Translations under genes and position numbers: made by a program
The notes under the pieces: model-generated
What the model saw: only the letters and a program-made list of their open reading frames with translations
The model's database searches: none
Told to the model about the DNA's origin: nothing
Assembly: GCF_042654245.1 (NCBI RefSeq)
Contig: NZ_JBHSGI010000002.1
Span: forward strand, 992,001 to 1,056,000
Length of the DNA stretch: 64,000 nucleotides
Origin: Seohaeicola_A nanhaiensis
GTDB taxonomy: Bacteria > Pseudomonadota > Alphaproteobacteria > Rhodobacterales > Rhodobacteraceae
Reading direction: 5' to 3'
Shown: in pieces, positions 8,424 to 20,149 of the stretch
Layout of the letters: each line of letters opens with the position of its first letter
Position numbering within the stretch: position 1 is the stretch's first letter

Positions 8424-8564
8424 ATGGTGGAAAGCTTCCTGATTGCCATCGCAGCGCTGCTGATCGCGCTTTACGTCCAGGCCCGCCGCGCCGCCCGCGC
8501 GATCCGCGAACGCACAGTTGACCGGCCAACGATCCTCGACGGGTTGACCGGCCGAAATGGCTGA
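8424..8564 (+). CDS. 46-residue single-pass membrane protein
   Basis: A short ORF starting one base after the response regulator stop. It encodes MVESFLIAIAALLIALYV, one predicted transmembrane helix (residues 4-18), then an arginine-rich cytoplasmic segment (QARRAARAIRERT). The compact position and the helix-plus-basic-tail design argue for a real gene cotranscribed with the regulator. There is no ribosome-binding site beyond the coding end of the regulator, so translational coupling would be needed. Function unknown. It ends 4 bp before the convergent GNAT gene. Confidence 0.55.
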   Translation: MVESFLIAIAALLIALYVQARRAARAIRERTVDRPTILDGLTGRNG

Positions 8565-8568
8565 CGGC

Positions 8569-9285
8569 TCACCCCAGGTCCGGATCGCGCATCACCAGCA
8601 CCGAGCGCGTCAGATCGGCAAGGGTTTGCCGCTGTGCGCCGGATGCGTCGAAGTTGGCTGGGTCCAGCCACGCACCGAAGGCCGCCTTCAGCAAGGGCCA
8701 TTCCCTGTCGATACAGGCAAACCAGGCGGTATCCCGATTGCGGCCCTTCACCACGAGCGCCTGACGGAAGATGCCCTCGTAGCTGAAACCCAGCCGCTGG
8801 GCCGCCACCCGCGAGGGGCGGTTCAGCGAATTGCACTTCCACTCATAGCGGCGATAGCCCGCATCGAACGCCCATCCCATCATCAGCGCCATCGCTTCGG
8901 TCGCGGCGCGCGTGCGCTGCAGCGCGGGCGCGAAACAGATGTTGCCCACCTCGATCGAACCGGTCTCGGGCGCAATGCGCAGATAGCTCGCCACGCCGGA
9001 CACCGCCCCGCTCTCAAGATCGGTGATCGCGTAAAAGAACGGGTCCTCGCCCTGTGCCGCCGTCTCTGCCCAGGCCTGATAGTCGGACGCCGTGCGGAAC
9101 GGGCCGTTGGGCATGTAATCCCAAAGCCAGGAGTGCCCGTCGAAGGCGTCGAACAGCGGCCGAGCATGGCGCTGCGAGTCCAGCCGGTCCAGCCGGGCGT
9201 AACGCCCCTCCAGCACCACGGCATCGGGGCGGCGGGGCGGGGTCCAGTTTTCGACAATCGGACCGAGAGGTCTGTCCTTGATCAT
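8569..9285 (-). CDS. GNAT family N-acetyltransferase (RimJ/RimL type)
   Basis: 238 residues. The pattern YAITDLESGAVSGVASYLRI, then IEVGNICFAP, then ATEAMALMMGWAFDAGYRRYEW, and NRPSRVAAQRLGFSYEG, follows the acetyl-CoA-binding GNAT fold of the RimJ/RimL group, which acetylates protein amino-termini or small amines. The substrate cannot be inferred. The ATG at 9285 was preferred to one at 9321 because homologues begin near IKDRPLGP; neither has a strong ribosome-binding site. It lies downstream of the DUF1501 gene on the same strand, 39 bp away. Confidence 0.85.
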   Translation of the reverse strand: MIKDRPLGPIVENWTPPRRPDAVVLEGRYARLDRLDSQRHARPLFDAFDGHSWLWDYMPNGPFRTASDYQAWAETAAQGEDPFFYAITDLESGAVSGVASYLRIAPETGSIEVGNICFAPALQRTRAATEAMALMMGWAFDAGYRRYEWKCNSLNRPSRVAAQRLGFSYEGIFRQALVVKGRNRDTAWFACIDREWPLLKAAFGAWLDPANFDASGAQRQTLADLTRSVLVMRDPDLG

Positions 9286-9324
9286 GTGCGCGACACTAGC
9301 CGGGCGTTCTGGCCCGGCCAAGCG

Positions 9325-10503
9325 CTATCGCAAAAACCCAGCATCGCGGCCCATGTCGAGCCCGGGAAAGACCACCTGTTCCATGGCTGTCCGGTCCAGG
9401 CCGGTCAATCCACGCAAAATCCAGGCCGCCGGGGCGCGCACATCGCCGGTGGGCGTAAGATCGCGCCGTTCGAACAGGGACGCTTCGTCGAGGCCCGGCC
9501 ATTGGCCATGGACTTTCCCGCCGCGCACCATGCCGCCGGCCAGGACCATTGCCCCGCCGGTGCCGTGGTCGGTGCCATCGGTTCCATTGATCCGCACCGT
9601 GCGCCCGAATTCGGTCATCGCGACAATCGCGGTCCGCCCCCAGACGGCCGGGCCGAGACTGTCGCGCAGGGTGGTGATGGTGCCGGCCAGCCGCTCCAGC
9701 GCCGGCACGATGGTTTTGACCTGCCGCCCGTGGGTGTCCCAGCCATTGATCGAAAAGGCCGCGATCCGGGTATCCCCGCGCAGCTGCTCGGCAGCGAACC
9801 GGGCCACTTCGACATGGGCATCGGCCTTTTCCGGCTGGCCCGGAAGCCCCATGCCGCCGCTCGCCAGCATGGAGGCTTCGGTAAAGGCCGCGTGGAACGC
9901 CGGGTCATCCTGCATCACCCGTTCGGCCAGCCGCATGGCCTGCGGGCTGAGCGCCAGATCGACCTCGGGCGTCCAGTCGGCCACCGGAGCGGGACCACTC
10001 AGCACCTTCATTTCGCCATGCCCGATGGCGAAGGCAGTGCGCGACTCGACTCCAGGCACCTGGGTCAGCAGTCGGTTCAGCCATCCGTCGCGCACCTGCC
10101 CCAGAGCGTTCGCACCCGCTTCGAGAATGTCCTGCCCGTCGAAATGACTGCGCTTGTCCCGATAAGGCGTGGAAACGGCATGCACAAAGCCCAGGTCGCC
10201 GGCGCTCCACAGGGGCATCAGCGGCGCCAGGCCGGGGTGAAGCGAGAAGAACCCGTCCAGATCGGCAGCACCAGCCTGCGGACCGCCGGCCAAGGCGCCG
10301 CGCACGGAAGCGTAATCGGGGTCGCCATAGGGCTGCACGACATCCAGACCGTCCATCGCGCCGCGCAGGACGATGACGACCAGCCGGGCATCCCAGGGCG
10401 CCGCGGCGAGACTGATGCGGGTCAGGAAGGGGCTTGCCGCCGCGGAACAGCCGATCAGGGCCGAACGGGCAAGGAAGGCGCGGCGAGAGAGGTCTGTGGC
10501 CAT
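9325..10503 (-). CDS. DUF1501 family protein with a Tat signal peptide
   Basis: 392 residues. The amino-terminus carries a twin-arginine signal (SRRAFLARSALIG) followed by a hydrophobic stretch, so export in folded form is likely. Family markers include LVVIVLRGAMDGLDVVQPYGD, FFSLHPGLAPLMPLW, WDTHGRQ and MTEFGRTVRINGTDGTDHGTGG; DUF1501 proteins belong to the alkaline-phosphatase/sulfatase-like superfamily but have no proven activity. It follows the DUF1800 gene with a 9-bp gap. This pair is widespread in proteobacteria and planctomycetes and is assumed to act as one unit, probably in the periplasm. Confidence 0.92.
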   Translation of the reverse strand: MATDLSRRAFLARSALIGCSAAASPFLTRISLAAAPWDARLVVIVLRGAMDGLDVVQPYGDPDYASVRGALAGGPQAGAADLDGFFSLHPGLAPLMPLWSAGDLGFVHAVSTPYRDKRSHFDGQDILEAGANALGQVRDGWLNRLLTQVPGVESRTAFAIGHGEMKVLSGPAPVADWTPEVDLALSPQAMRLAERVMQDDPAFHAAFTEASMLASGGMGLPGQPEKADAHVEVARFAAEQLRGDTRIAAFSINGWDTHGRQVKTIVPALERLAGTITTLRDSLGPAVWGRTAIVAMTEFGRTVRINGTDGTDHGTGGAMVLAGGMVRGGKVHGQWPGLDEASLFERRDLTPTGDVRAPAAWILRGLTGLDRTAMEQVVFPGLDMGRDAGFLR

Positions 10504-10512
10504 GTCGGTCTC

Positions 10513-11898
10513 CTATCGGCGCTGAAAAGCGGGCGAGGCCAGCACGAGGCCAACGGCCTCGGCCTCGCTTTCGGCGGCGGCGGCGGCAAACCGCACCGCT
10601 TCCGTCGCAAAGCGCCCCAGCGCCTGATTGACGAAGAGGCGCGGATCAGGCAGGGCCGGTCGCAGCATCTGCGGCACGTTTACCGCCCAGATCAGCCGTT
10701 CTGCCACGCCCTGCGGCGTCACCCAGGCCTCGTCCTGCTCGGCCCAGCCGTCGGGCCCGTTGGGCGTCAGCCAGGGCTGGCCCATCGTGGCAAGCGGGCT
10801 GTCGAAGGTCTGACGGATGTCGCGCGGACGCAGCTGCGCCACCCGTTCGGGCGAGACTGCCAGTGCCCGGAAGGCCGAACCGATGAACTGCTGCGGCGGC
10901 TTCACGTTCTGCAGCGGTTCGGACCAGGCGGCCGGATGCGCCAGCATGGCACCATAGACCTCGGCAAGATCGCCGCCGGTGTCGAGGTAGCGGCGCATCA
11001 TCGCCGACACCAGGCCTGGGTCCGGCGTGTCGGAGACGAAATGCACCGCAAGCTTGCGCGCGATGTGGCCGGCGGTGACAGGGTGCAGCGCCAGGTCGCG
11101 CAGCGCCTCATGCACCGCCTCAAGCGTTCCGGGATCGCCGCCGTAGGACTTGCCCAGGACCGTCTCGGATCCGGGTTCGGCAAAGGCCGGACGGAAGGTG
11201 AAACCGCCCTTGGCCTGGACGGTCAACCCGGTGAAGAGCTCGGCAAGCTGGCGGACGTCGTCCTGCGTATAGGGTCCGTCGACGCCCATCGTATGCAGTT
11301 CCAGCACCTCGCGGGCGAGGTTCTCGTTCAGCCCGCCGAGCGCCTCCTTGTTCTGCGCCGCCCGGCTGTTCGGCCCGACCGAGGTCACCTGATCGAGGTA
11401 ATGCAGCATCAGCGGGCTGGTCTCGGCGGCGATCAGCAGATCGGCGAAGCGTCCGGCGACATGCGGGCGAATGGTGGTTTCCACATAGGGCGCCATCGCC
11501 GAGCGCATCAGACCAACCTTGCCCACGGCGGTGAAATGGTCGGCCCAGAAGGCGACCAGCCGCTCGTGAAAGCCGGTCGGGGTATGGGCCCAGCGCAGCT
11601 GCACCCGCATCGCCCAGACCATCGCCTCCTGGTTCTTTTCCAGGCGGGACTTGCGAAAGGCGTCCAATGCGTCCTTCTTGCGGCCCTTCTTGTCCTGATA
11701 GCCGGCCTTGCGCAGCGCGCGCGCGCTTTCCAGCCAGGCCTCATGGGCGGTGTAGGAGTCGATAGGGAAGCGTTCGGCCATCGTGTCGGGGCCGCGCAGC
11801 GCCTGCACAATGGCGGCGGCCGACTCCGGCGGTGGGATCACCGGCGACAGGCCGCAGCCGAAGCGGATTTCCGCAAGATCCGGAGCAAAACCGACCAT
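10513..11898 (-). CDS. DUF1800 family protein
   Basis: 461 residues. The family signature GLNENLAREVLELHTMG lies near residue 215, preceded by FWADHFTAVG and followed by YTQDDVRQLAELFTGLT, HIARKLAVHFV and PAAWSEPLQNVKPPQQFI. DUF1800 proteins have no known biochemical activity. No classical signal peptide is visible, unlike its DUF1501 partner. The ATG at 11898 follows a GTGAGGTG ribosome-binding site. First gene of the DUF1800-DUF1501 operon; the GNAT gene may be its third member. Confidence 0.92.
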   Translation of the reverse strand: MVGFAPDLAEIRFGCGLSPVIPPPESAAAIVQALRGPDTMAERFPIDSYTAHEAWLESARALRKAGYQDKKGRKKDALDAFRKSRLEKNQEAMVWAMRVQLRWAHTPTGFHERLVAFWADHFTAVGKVGLMRSAMAPYVETTIRPHVAGRFADLLIAAETSPLMLHYLDQVTSVGPNSRAAQNKEALGGLNENLAREVLELHTMGVDGPYTQDDVRQLAELFTGLTVQAKGGFTFRPAFAEPGSETVLGKSYGGDPGTLEAVHEALRDLALHPVTAGHIARKLAVHFVSDTPDPGLVSAMMRRYLDTGGDLAEVYGAMLAHPAAWSEPLQNVKPPQQFIGSAFRALAVSPERVAQLRPRDIRQTFDSPLATMGQPWLTPNGPDGWAEQDEAWVTPQGVAERLIWAVNVPQMLRPALPDPRLFVNQALGRFATEAVRFAAAAAESEAEAVGLVLASPAFQRR

Positions 11899-12090
11899 GA
11901 CACCTCACAGCTTTCCCAGGCCCGACGTCGCGGACCTCCCGCAACAATAGGGCGTTTTCCAACAGCGTCATGCGTGAAACGCGCCGGGGCGCGGTTTCCG
12001 TCGCAGGATCGGCGGAATGCCGCAGGGACAGCGCGGACCGGGCGACCGCCGCCGGCCGGACCACCCCGAGGGATGGTCCCGGGCGCGCGG

Positions 12091-13872
12091 TCAGTCGCGC
12101 GGGATCACGCGCAGGCCGAGTTCCATCAGCTGGTCGCTGGTGGGCTCGGAGGGCGCGTTCATCATCAGGTCTTCGGCGCGCTGGTTCATCGGGAAGAGGA
12201 TGACCTCGCGGATGTTCGCGGTATCGGCCAGCAACATGACGATCCGGTCGATCCCTGCGGCGCAGCCGCCGTGGGGCGGGGCGCCATACTGGAAGGCGTT
12301 GACCATGCCGCCAAAGCGCTTGGTGACTTCTTCCTTCGGATAGCCGGCGATCTCGAAGGCCTTGAACATGATCTCGGGCTTGTGGTTGCGGATCGCGCCG
12401 CTGACCAGTTCATAGCCGTTGCAGGCGAGGTCGTATTGATAGCCCATGACCTTGAGCGGATCGCCGGCCAGCGCCTCCATCCCGCCCTGGGGCATGGAGA
12501 AGGGGTTGTGTTCGAAGTCGATCTTGCCGGTTTCCTCGTCCCGGGCGTAGATCGGGAAATCGACGATCCAGGCAAAGGCGAAGCGGTCCTTGTCGGTCAG
12601 GCCAAGCTCGTCACCGATGACCGTGCGGGCCTTGCCGGCCACCTTCTGAAAGGCCTCGGGCTTGCCGCCCAGGAAGAAGGCCGCGTCGCCGACGCCAAGG
12701 CCGAGCTGCTGGCGGATCGCTTCAGTGCGCTCTTCGCCGATGTTCTTGGCCAGCGGGCCGGCAGCTTCCATGCCGTTCTCGCCATCCCGCCAAAAGATAT
12801 ACCCCATCCCCGGCAGCCCTTCCTTCTGGGCGAAGGCGTTCATGCGGTCGCAGAACTTGCGTGAGCCACCCGTCGGTGCGGGGATGGCGCGGATTTCGGT
12901 GCCTTCCTGCTCGAGCAGCTTGGCGAAGATCGCGAAGCCCGAGCCGGCGAAGTGGTCGGAGACCACCTGCATCTTGATCGGGTTGCGCAGGTCAGGCTTG
13001 TCGGTGCCGTACCAGAGCGCGGCGTCGCGGTAGGAAATCTGCGGCCAGTCGGCCGGCGCATCCACGCGCTTGCCCTTGCCGAATTCCTCGAAAACGCCGG
13101 CGATCACCGGCGAGACGGTGTCGAAGACGTCCTGCTGGGTAACAAAGGACATCTCCATGTCGAGCTGGTAGAAATCGGTGGGCGAACGGTCGGCGCGCGG
13201 GTCCTCGTCGCGGAAACAGGGCGCGATCTGGAAATACTTGTCAAAGCCCGAGACCATGAGCAGTTGCTTGAACTGCTGGGGCGCCTGCGGCAGGGCGTAG
13301 AACTTGCCCGGATGCAGCCGCGAGGGCACCAGGAAGTCGCGCGCGCCCTCGGGGGAGGAGGCGGTGATGATCGGCGTCTGGAATTCGCGGAAGCCCTTGT
13401 CCCACATCCGCTTGCGGATCGAGGCGACGACGTCCGAGCGCAGGACCATGTTCTTCTGCATCGTCTCGCGGCGCAGGTCGAGGAAGCGGTAGCGCAGGCG
13501 CGTCTCCTCGGGGTATTCCTGTTCGCCGAAGACCATCAGCGGCAGCTCGCCCGCCGCGCCCAGCACTTCGATGCCGCGGGCGTAGACCTCGATCTCGCCG
13601 GTGGCGAGCTTGGGGTTGATCAGGGACTCGTCGCGCGCCTTGACGGTGCCGTCAATGCGGATGCACCACTCGCTGCGCACCTTCTCGACCTCCTTGAAGG
13701 CCGGCGAGTCGGGGTCGCAGATCACCTGGGTGATGCCGTAATGGTCGCGCAGGTCGATGAAGAGCACGCCGCCGTGATCTCGCACCCGATGGACCCATCC
13801 GGACAGGCGGACGGCCTCTCCGACGTTGGCGGCGGTCAGATCGGCGCAGGTATGGCTGCGATAGGCGTGCAT
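12091..13872 (-). CDS. aspS: Aspartyl-tRNA synthetase
   Basis: 593 residues, the usual length of bacterial-type AspRS. The N-terminal OB-fold anticodon-binding domain (about residues 1-110) contains LSGWVHRVRDHGGVLFIDLRD. The class II motifs follow: motif 2 as FRDEDPRADRSPTDFYQLD and motif 3 as GCAAGIDRIVMLLA, with the bacterial GAD insertion in between. It charges tRNA-Asp. The ATG at 13872 was chosen because MHAYRSHTC is the typical start; a longer in-frame version would begin at 13932. It is divergent from the cyclopropane synthase gene, and the 177-bp gap holds a CtrA-type box. Confidence 0.96.
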   Translation of the reverse strand: MHAYRSHTCADLTAANVGEAVRLSGWVHRVRDHGGVLFIDLRDHYGITQVICDPDSPAFKEVEKVRSEWCIRIDGTVKARDESLINPKLATGEIEVYARGIEVLGAAGELPLMVFGEQEYPEETRLRYRFLDLRRETMQKNMVLRSDVVASIRKRMWDKGFREFQTPIITASSPEGARDFLVPSRLHPGKFYALPQAPQQFKQLLMVSGFDKYFQIAPCFRDEDPRADRSPTDFYQLDMEMSFVTQQDVFDTVSPVIAGVFEEFGKGKRVDAPADWPQISYRDAALWYGTDKPDLRNPIKMQVVSDHFAGSGFAIFAKLLEQEGTEIRAIPAPTGGSRKFCDRMNAFAQKEGLPGMGYIFWRDGENGMEAAGPLAKNIGEERTEAIRQQLGLGVGDAAFFLGGKPEAFQKVAGKARTVIGDELGLTDKDRFAFAWIVDFPIYARDEETGKIDFEHNPFSMPQGGMEALAGDPLKVMGYQYDLACNGYELVSGAIRNHKPEIMFKAFEIAGYPKEEVTKRFGGMVNAFQYGAPPHGGCAAGIDRIVMLLADTANIREVILFPMNQRAEDLMMNAPSEPTSDQLMELGLRVIPRD

Positions 13873-13962
13873 GGCGGGTCCCTTCGGACGATTTCGGACG
13901 ATCGCGCCGATACACCTTGCCGGGGTCGCCATGTCAAGGGGAAGCGGGCGCGGGCCATCCGG

Positions 13963-13978
13963 TTAACAAACCGTTAAC
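13963..13978. promoter_or_regulatory. Full CtrA-type box between aspS and cfa
   Basis: TTAACAAACCGTTAAC matches the CtrA consensus TTAA-N7-TTAAC exactly. It is also nearly symmetrical. It is 71 bp upstream of the cyclopropane synthase start and 90 bp from the aspS start, so it could serve either gene. Confidence 0.6.
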
Positions 13979-14049
13979 AAATGATTGGAATCGGTGAGGA
14001 TCGGTGTATCTTCGTTGGCGGTATTGGATAAACAAGCGGGGGGCCGGCC

Positions 14050-15285
14050 ATGTGGCAGACCGTTTTCGAGACCATGATGTCGCGGCTTGTCCGGACGGGC
14101 AGCCTGCGAGTCACCTACCCTGACGGCAGCACATCCCGGTTCGGCGATGGAAGCGGTGGCCTGGAGGCCGCGGTGAAGATCCGGGACGAGGCGACGCTGC
14201 GCGCGATCTGCCTGCGGCCCGATCTGGCCCTGGGCGAGGGCTACATGGATGGCCGTATCGAGATCGAGTTCGACGATATCGACAGCCTGGTGCGGCTGGT
14301 TCTGCGCAACTGGCGCGACGATGCCTTCCCGCTGTGGGTGCGGGCGGTGAACCGGACACGGTTCAAACTAGGCAATTTCATCCAGAAGAACGATCCGCGC
14401 CGGTCCCGGGCGAATGTGGCGCATCACTATGACCTGTCGAACGAGCTGTATCAGCTGTTCCTGGATCAGGACCTGCAGTATTCCTGCGCCTATTTCGCGG
14501 ACCCGACGATGAGCCTGGAGGCCGCGCAGGCGGCGAAGAAGGCGCATATCGCGGCCAAGCTGCGGATCGAGCCTGGGATGCGCGCGCTGGACATCGGCTG
14601 TGGCTGGGGCGGCATGGCGATCACGCTTGCGCGCGACTGGGGCGCGAAGGTGGTCGGCGTCACCCTGTCCGAGAACCAGCTGGCGCTGGCGCAGCAGCGG
14701 GTGGCCGCCGCCGGGCTGCAGGACAGGATCGACTTGCGGCTGCAGGATTATCGCCTGCTGGACGAACCCTTTGACAGGATCGTGTCGGTCGGGATGCTGG
14801 AGCATGTGGGGCTGCCGCACTACGACACCTATTTCTCGAAGGTGTCCGAGCTGCTGGACCCGGACGGCGTGGCGCTGATCCATACCATCGGGCGCACCGG
14901 GCCGCCGATGGCGCAGTCGGAATGGATCAACCGCTATATCTTCCCGGGCGGCTATGTCCCGTCGCTGTCCGAGCTGGCGCCGGCGGTGGAGCGCTCGGGC
15001 CTGTGGAACGCCGATATCGAGGTGCTGCGCCTGCATTACGCTCTGACCCTGCGCCACTGGCTGGCGCGGTTCGATTCCCACATGGATGCGGTGAAGAAGC
15101 TGTATGACGCGCGGTTCATCCGGATGTGGCGATATTACCTGACCGTCTGCTACCTGGCCTTCGAGGAACAGAAGCAGGCGGTGTTCCAGTTTCAGCTGGC
15201 CCACAAGCGCGACGCGGTGCCGATCACGCGCGACTATCTTTATAGCGGAACCGCCGTTTCGGCCGACCGGCGCGCCGCCGAATAG
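14050..15285 (+). CDS. cfa: Cyclopropane-fatty-acyl-phospholipid synthase family methyltransferase
   Basis: 411 residues. It methylates double bonds of membrane phospholipid acyl chains using S-adenosylmethionine, making membranes more stress-tolerant. Evidence: NVAHHYDLSNELYQLFLD and YSCAYF just before the SAM-binding motif ALDIGCGWGGMAI near residue 180, then SVGMLEHVG, HTIGRTGPP and the C-terminal FQFQLAHKRDAVP. Length and order fit the CFA synthase family. The ATG at 14050 follows a purine-rich GCGGGGGGCC. A close relative methylating other lipids cannot be excluded from sequence. It is preceded by a CtrA-type box. Confidence 0.92.
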   Translation: MWQTVFETMMSRLVRTGSLRVTYPDGSTSRFGDGSGGLEAAVKIRDEATLRAICLRPDLALGEGYMDGRIEIEFDDIDSLVRLVLRNWRDDAFPLWVRAVNRTRFKLGNFIQKNDPRRSRANVAHHYDLSNELYQLFLDQDLQYSCAYFADPTMSLEAAQAAKKAHIAAKLRIEPGMRALDIGCGWGGMAITLARDWGAKVVGVTLSENQLALAQQRVAAAGLQDRIDLRLQDYRLLDEPFDRIVSVGMLEHVGLPHYDTYFSKVSELLDPDGVALIHTIGRTGPPMAQSEWINRYIFPGGYVPSLSELAPAVERSGLWNADIEVLRLHYALTLRHWLARFDSHMDAVKKLYDARFIRMWRYYLTVCYLAFEEQKQAVFQFQLAHKRDAVPITRDYLYSGTAVSADRRAAE

Positions 15286-15326
15286 GCAGGCGCCGCGCGG
15301 CGCTGTCGCGGCGGTCGGTTCCCCTC

Positions 15327-15354
15327 TTGCGCCCGCCTTCTCCATGCCTATAAC
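15327..15354 (+). promoter_or_regulatory. Putative sigma-70-type promoter of carB
   Basis: TTGCGC (15327-15332) and TATAAC (15349-15354) with a 16-bp spacer, about 50 bp upstream of the carB start. The -35 is imperfect, so confidence is moderate. Confidence 0.4.
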
Positions 15355-15366
15355 GCAGACAATTTG

Positions 15367-15386
15367 CGCGCCCCCTCCGGGGCGCG
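15367..15386 (+). other. GC-rich hairpin in the carB leader
   Basis: CGCGCCCC and GGGGCGCG form a perfect 8-bp stem around a CTCC loop, placed 28 bp before the carB start. There is no T run after it, so it is not an intrinsic terminator. It may be a leader structure, or the remnant terminator of the upstream cfa gene. Confidence 0.5.
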
Positions 15387-15413
15387 TTGACTCGCACGCA
15401 AAGAGGGGCCGAC

Positions 15414-18746
<3,333 letters not shown>

Positions 18747-18822
18747 GGCGGGGTTCAACCACCGCCACCTCGGCTCCATACCGCCCAGAGCGGGGCAATT
18801 CCCGCCCTGCCCGCCCGGGTTC

Positions 18823-18916
18823 GGTGCGTGGCGAGCACGCACCCTACATCTTGGTGGGGTGTCGGCGTGGCACGGACCGGCAGCGATCCCGGTAGGGTGC
18901 GTGCTCGTCACGCACC
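18823..18916. repeat. Pair of inverted REP-type palindromes (BIME-like)
   Basis: A 25-bp sequence at 18823-18847 recurs in inverted orientation at 18892-18916 with one mismatch. Each copy holds an 8-bp stem, GGTGCGTG with CACGCACC, around a five-base loop, followed or preceded by the CTAC/GTAG end. Two palindromes in opposite orientation separated by 44 bp is the structure of a bacterial interspersed mosaic element. It fills much of the gap downstream of carB. No transposase is nearby. Confidence 0.8.
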
Positions 18917-19033
18917 ATCCCATCTCACCCTATACTCCATCCACCCGGAACAAGCGGGAAAGCCAAAACGCGCCGCTCTAACCAGTTAGCGACAGCCCCG
19001 GTCCGGAGCCCGCACGCTGCTACCCGACGTCCC

Positions 19034-19831
19034 CTATCCCAGCCAACGACGCTTCAGCCGCCTGAGACGCAGCACAGGCAGGACAACCAGCGCGAGCAGA
19101 CGCATCGCGACCGGATGCGCCCGGCGGAGCATCCGAGTGGCATAGGCATTGGCTTCCTGTTCCTGATCGATGTCCTGTCCGCCCTGATGATGGCCAAAAT
19201 GATGATGCCCGATCTCGTGATAGAAGGTGCGCTCATGGTCCAGCCAGGAGAACCAGACCAGCGGAAACCGATGTAACGTCGGCCTCCACACAAGCACAAT
19301 CGCGTCAAACCGGATCGCGTACAAACCGAGGTAATCCAGCTCTGGCCGTCCCAGGATAACATCGACGCGCGTCACGTCTGCAATGGAAAGCTCCTTCGTC
19401 CTGCTCCAGCGGTTCATCCGCCGCAGCAGACCCGCCGGTTCAGGCACATCGTCGGCGATATGGACCGGCACACCGCAATCAAGCGTTCCGAAGGGCCGTT
19501 CACCGCGCCGCTTGGCCAGCAGTTCGACCGTGCGACGGTGCAAGGGATGCAGGAGTTGCGCCGTGAGTCTCTCGATCTCAGCGCCGAAGGCCTCCGCGTC
19601 CACGGCATCCAGCAACGCCAGCAACATGCCGAGATAACGGTCGGACGGCCCGCTCGGCGGCTTGGTCCAGGTGGGAGTGTCGAGCCTTGCTTGAACTGCC
19701 GGCGCCGTCATCGCAGGAGTTGCCAGCAACGCGCGCCAGGCCAAGCGGACAGTCCGCGTATCATGTGTCGCGATACCGCGCAGCAGACGGTTCAGGCAGG
19801 TTTCGCAATCGTCAGACAACGGTCGCCCCAC
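19034..19831 (-). CDS. HExxH metallopeptidase-like protein of unknown function
   Basis: About 265 residues if started at the GTG at 19831; the start is uncertain, and an ATG at 19711 would give 225. The zinc-peptidase motif is HEIGHHHFGHH, followed by a plausible third ligand in DQEQEANAYATRML, as in ImmA/IrrE- or other gluzincin-type families. The C-terminus is strongly basic (LRRLKRRWLG). Base composition is less GC-rich than that of its neighbours, and the gene stands alone between a REP pair and a small lipoprotein gene, so horizontal acquisition is possible. No target is evident. Confidence 0.6.
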   Translation of the reverse strand: MGRPLSDDCETCLNRLLRGIATHDTRTVRLAWRALLATPAMTAPAVQARLDTPTWTKPPSGPSDRYLGMLLALLDAVDAEAFGAEIERLTAQLLHPLHRRTVELLAKRRGERPFGTLDCGVPVHIADDVPEPAGLLRRMNRWSRTKELSIADVTRVDVILGRPELDYLGLYAIRFDAIVLVWRPTLHRFPLVWFSWLDHERTFYHEIGHHHFGHHQGGQDIDQEQEANAYATRMLRRAHPVAMRLLALVVLPVLRLRRLKRRWLG

Positions 19832-20015
19832 TTCTCTTAGCCGGAAAGACCGTAACCCATGCACACGCGAGATCAATGCACCCTGGCGTTGCCGGGCGGG
19901 GTCGACGCGGCCCACGTGGATCGGCAAACATTCCAAACCACCCGTCGTTCGTCCTAATTCCGCCCCATTCCCCGGCGACTGTTTCCCCAAGGAACACAAC
20001 GACGGGAACCCGACC

Positions 20016-20093
20016 ATGCGCCTTGCCCTCTTCCTATTCTCGGTGCTCTTCATCGCGGCCTGCAACGGGATCCCTTTCGTTCCGCTGATCTGA
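20016..20093 (+). CDS. 25-residue lipoprotein
   Basis: A very short ORF with all parts of a lipoprotein signal: MRLALFLFSVLFIAAC has a basic start, a hydrophobic core and a lipobox LFIAAC with the acceptor Cys at residue 16. Only nine residues would remain after processing (NGIPFVPLI following the Cys). Purine-rich GGAA elements lie upstream. It resembles the tiny lipoproteins of the entericidin kind in size, though not in sequence. It lies 184 bp upstream of, and divergent from, the HExxH gene. Confidence 0.5.
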   Translation: MRLALFLFSVLFIAACNGIPFVPLI

Positions 20094-20149
20094 GACGCCC
20101 GGCTGCATTCTGTGCTGGTCAACCGCGCCGAACAGGCGCAAGGTCGGCC

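Noticed and set aside
8557..12864. Plus-strand ORF of 1435 codons
   Set aside because: It lies antisense to the GNAT, DUF1501, DUF1800 and aspS genes, whose families are certain. The translation is low-complexity and Arg/Gly/His-rich, the usual result of high-GC codon bias.
15367..15386. Intrinsic terminator before carB
   Set aside because: The stem is good but no T run follows, so it was listed only as a leader hairpin.
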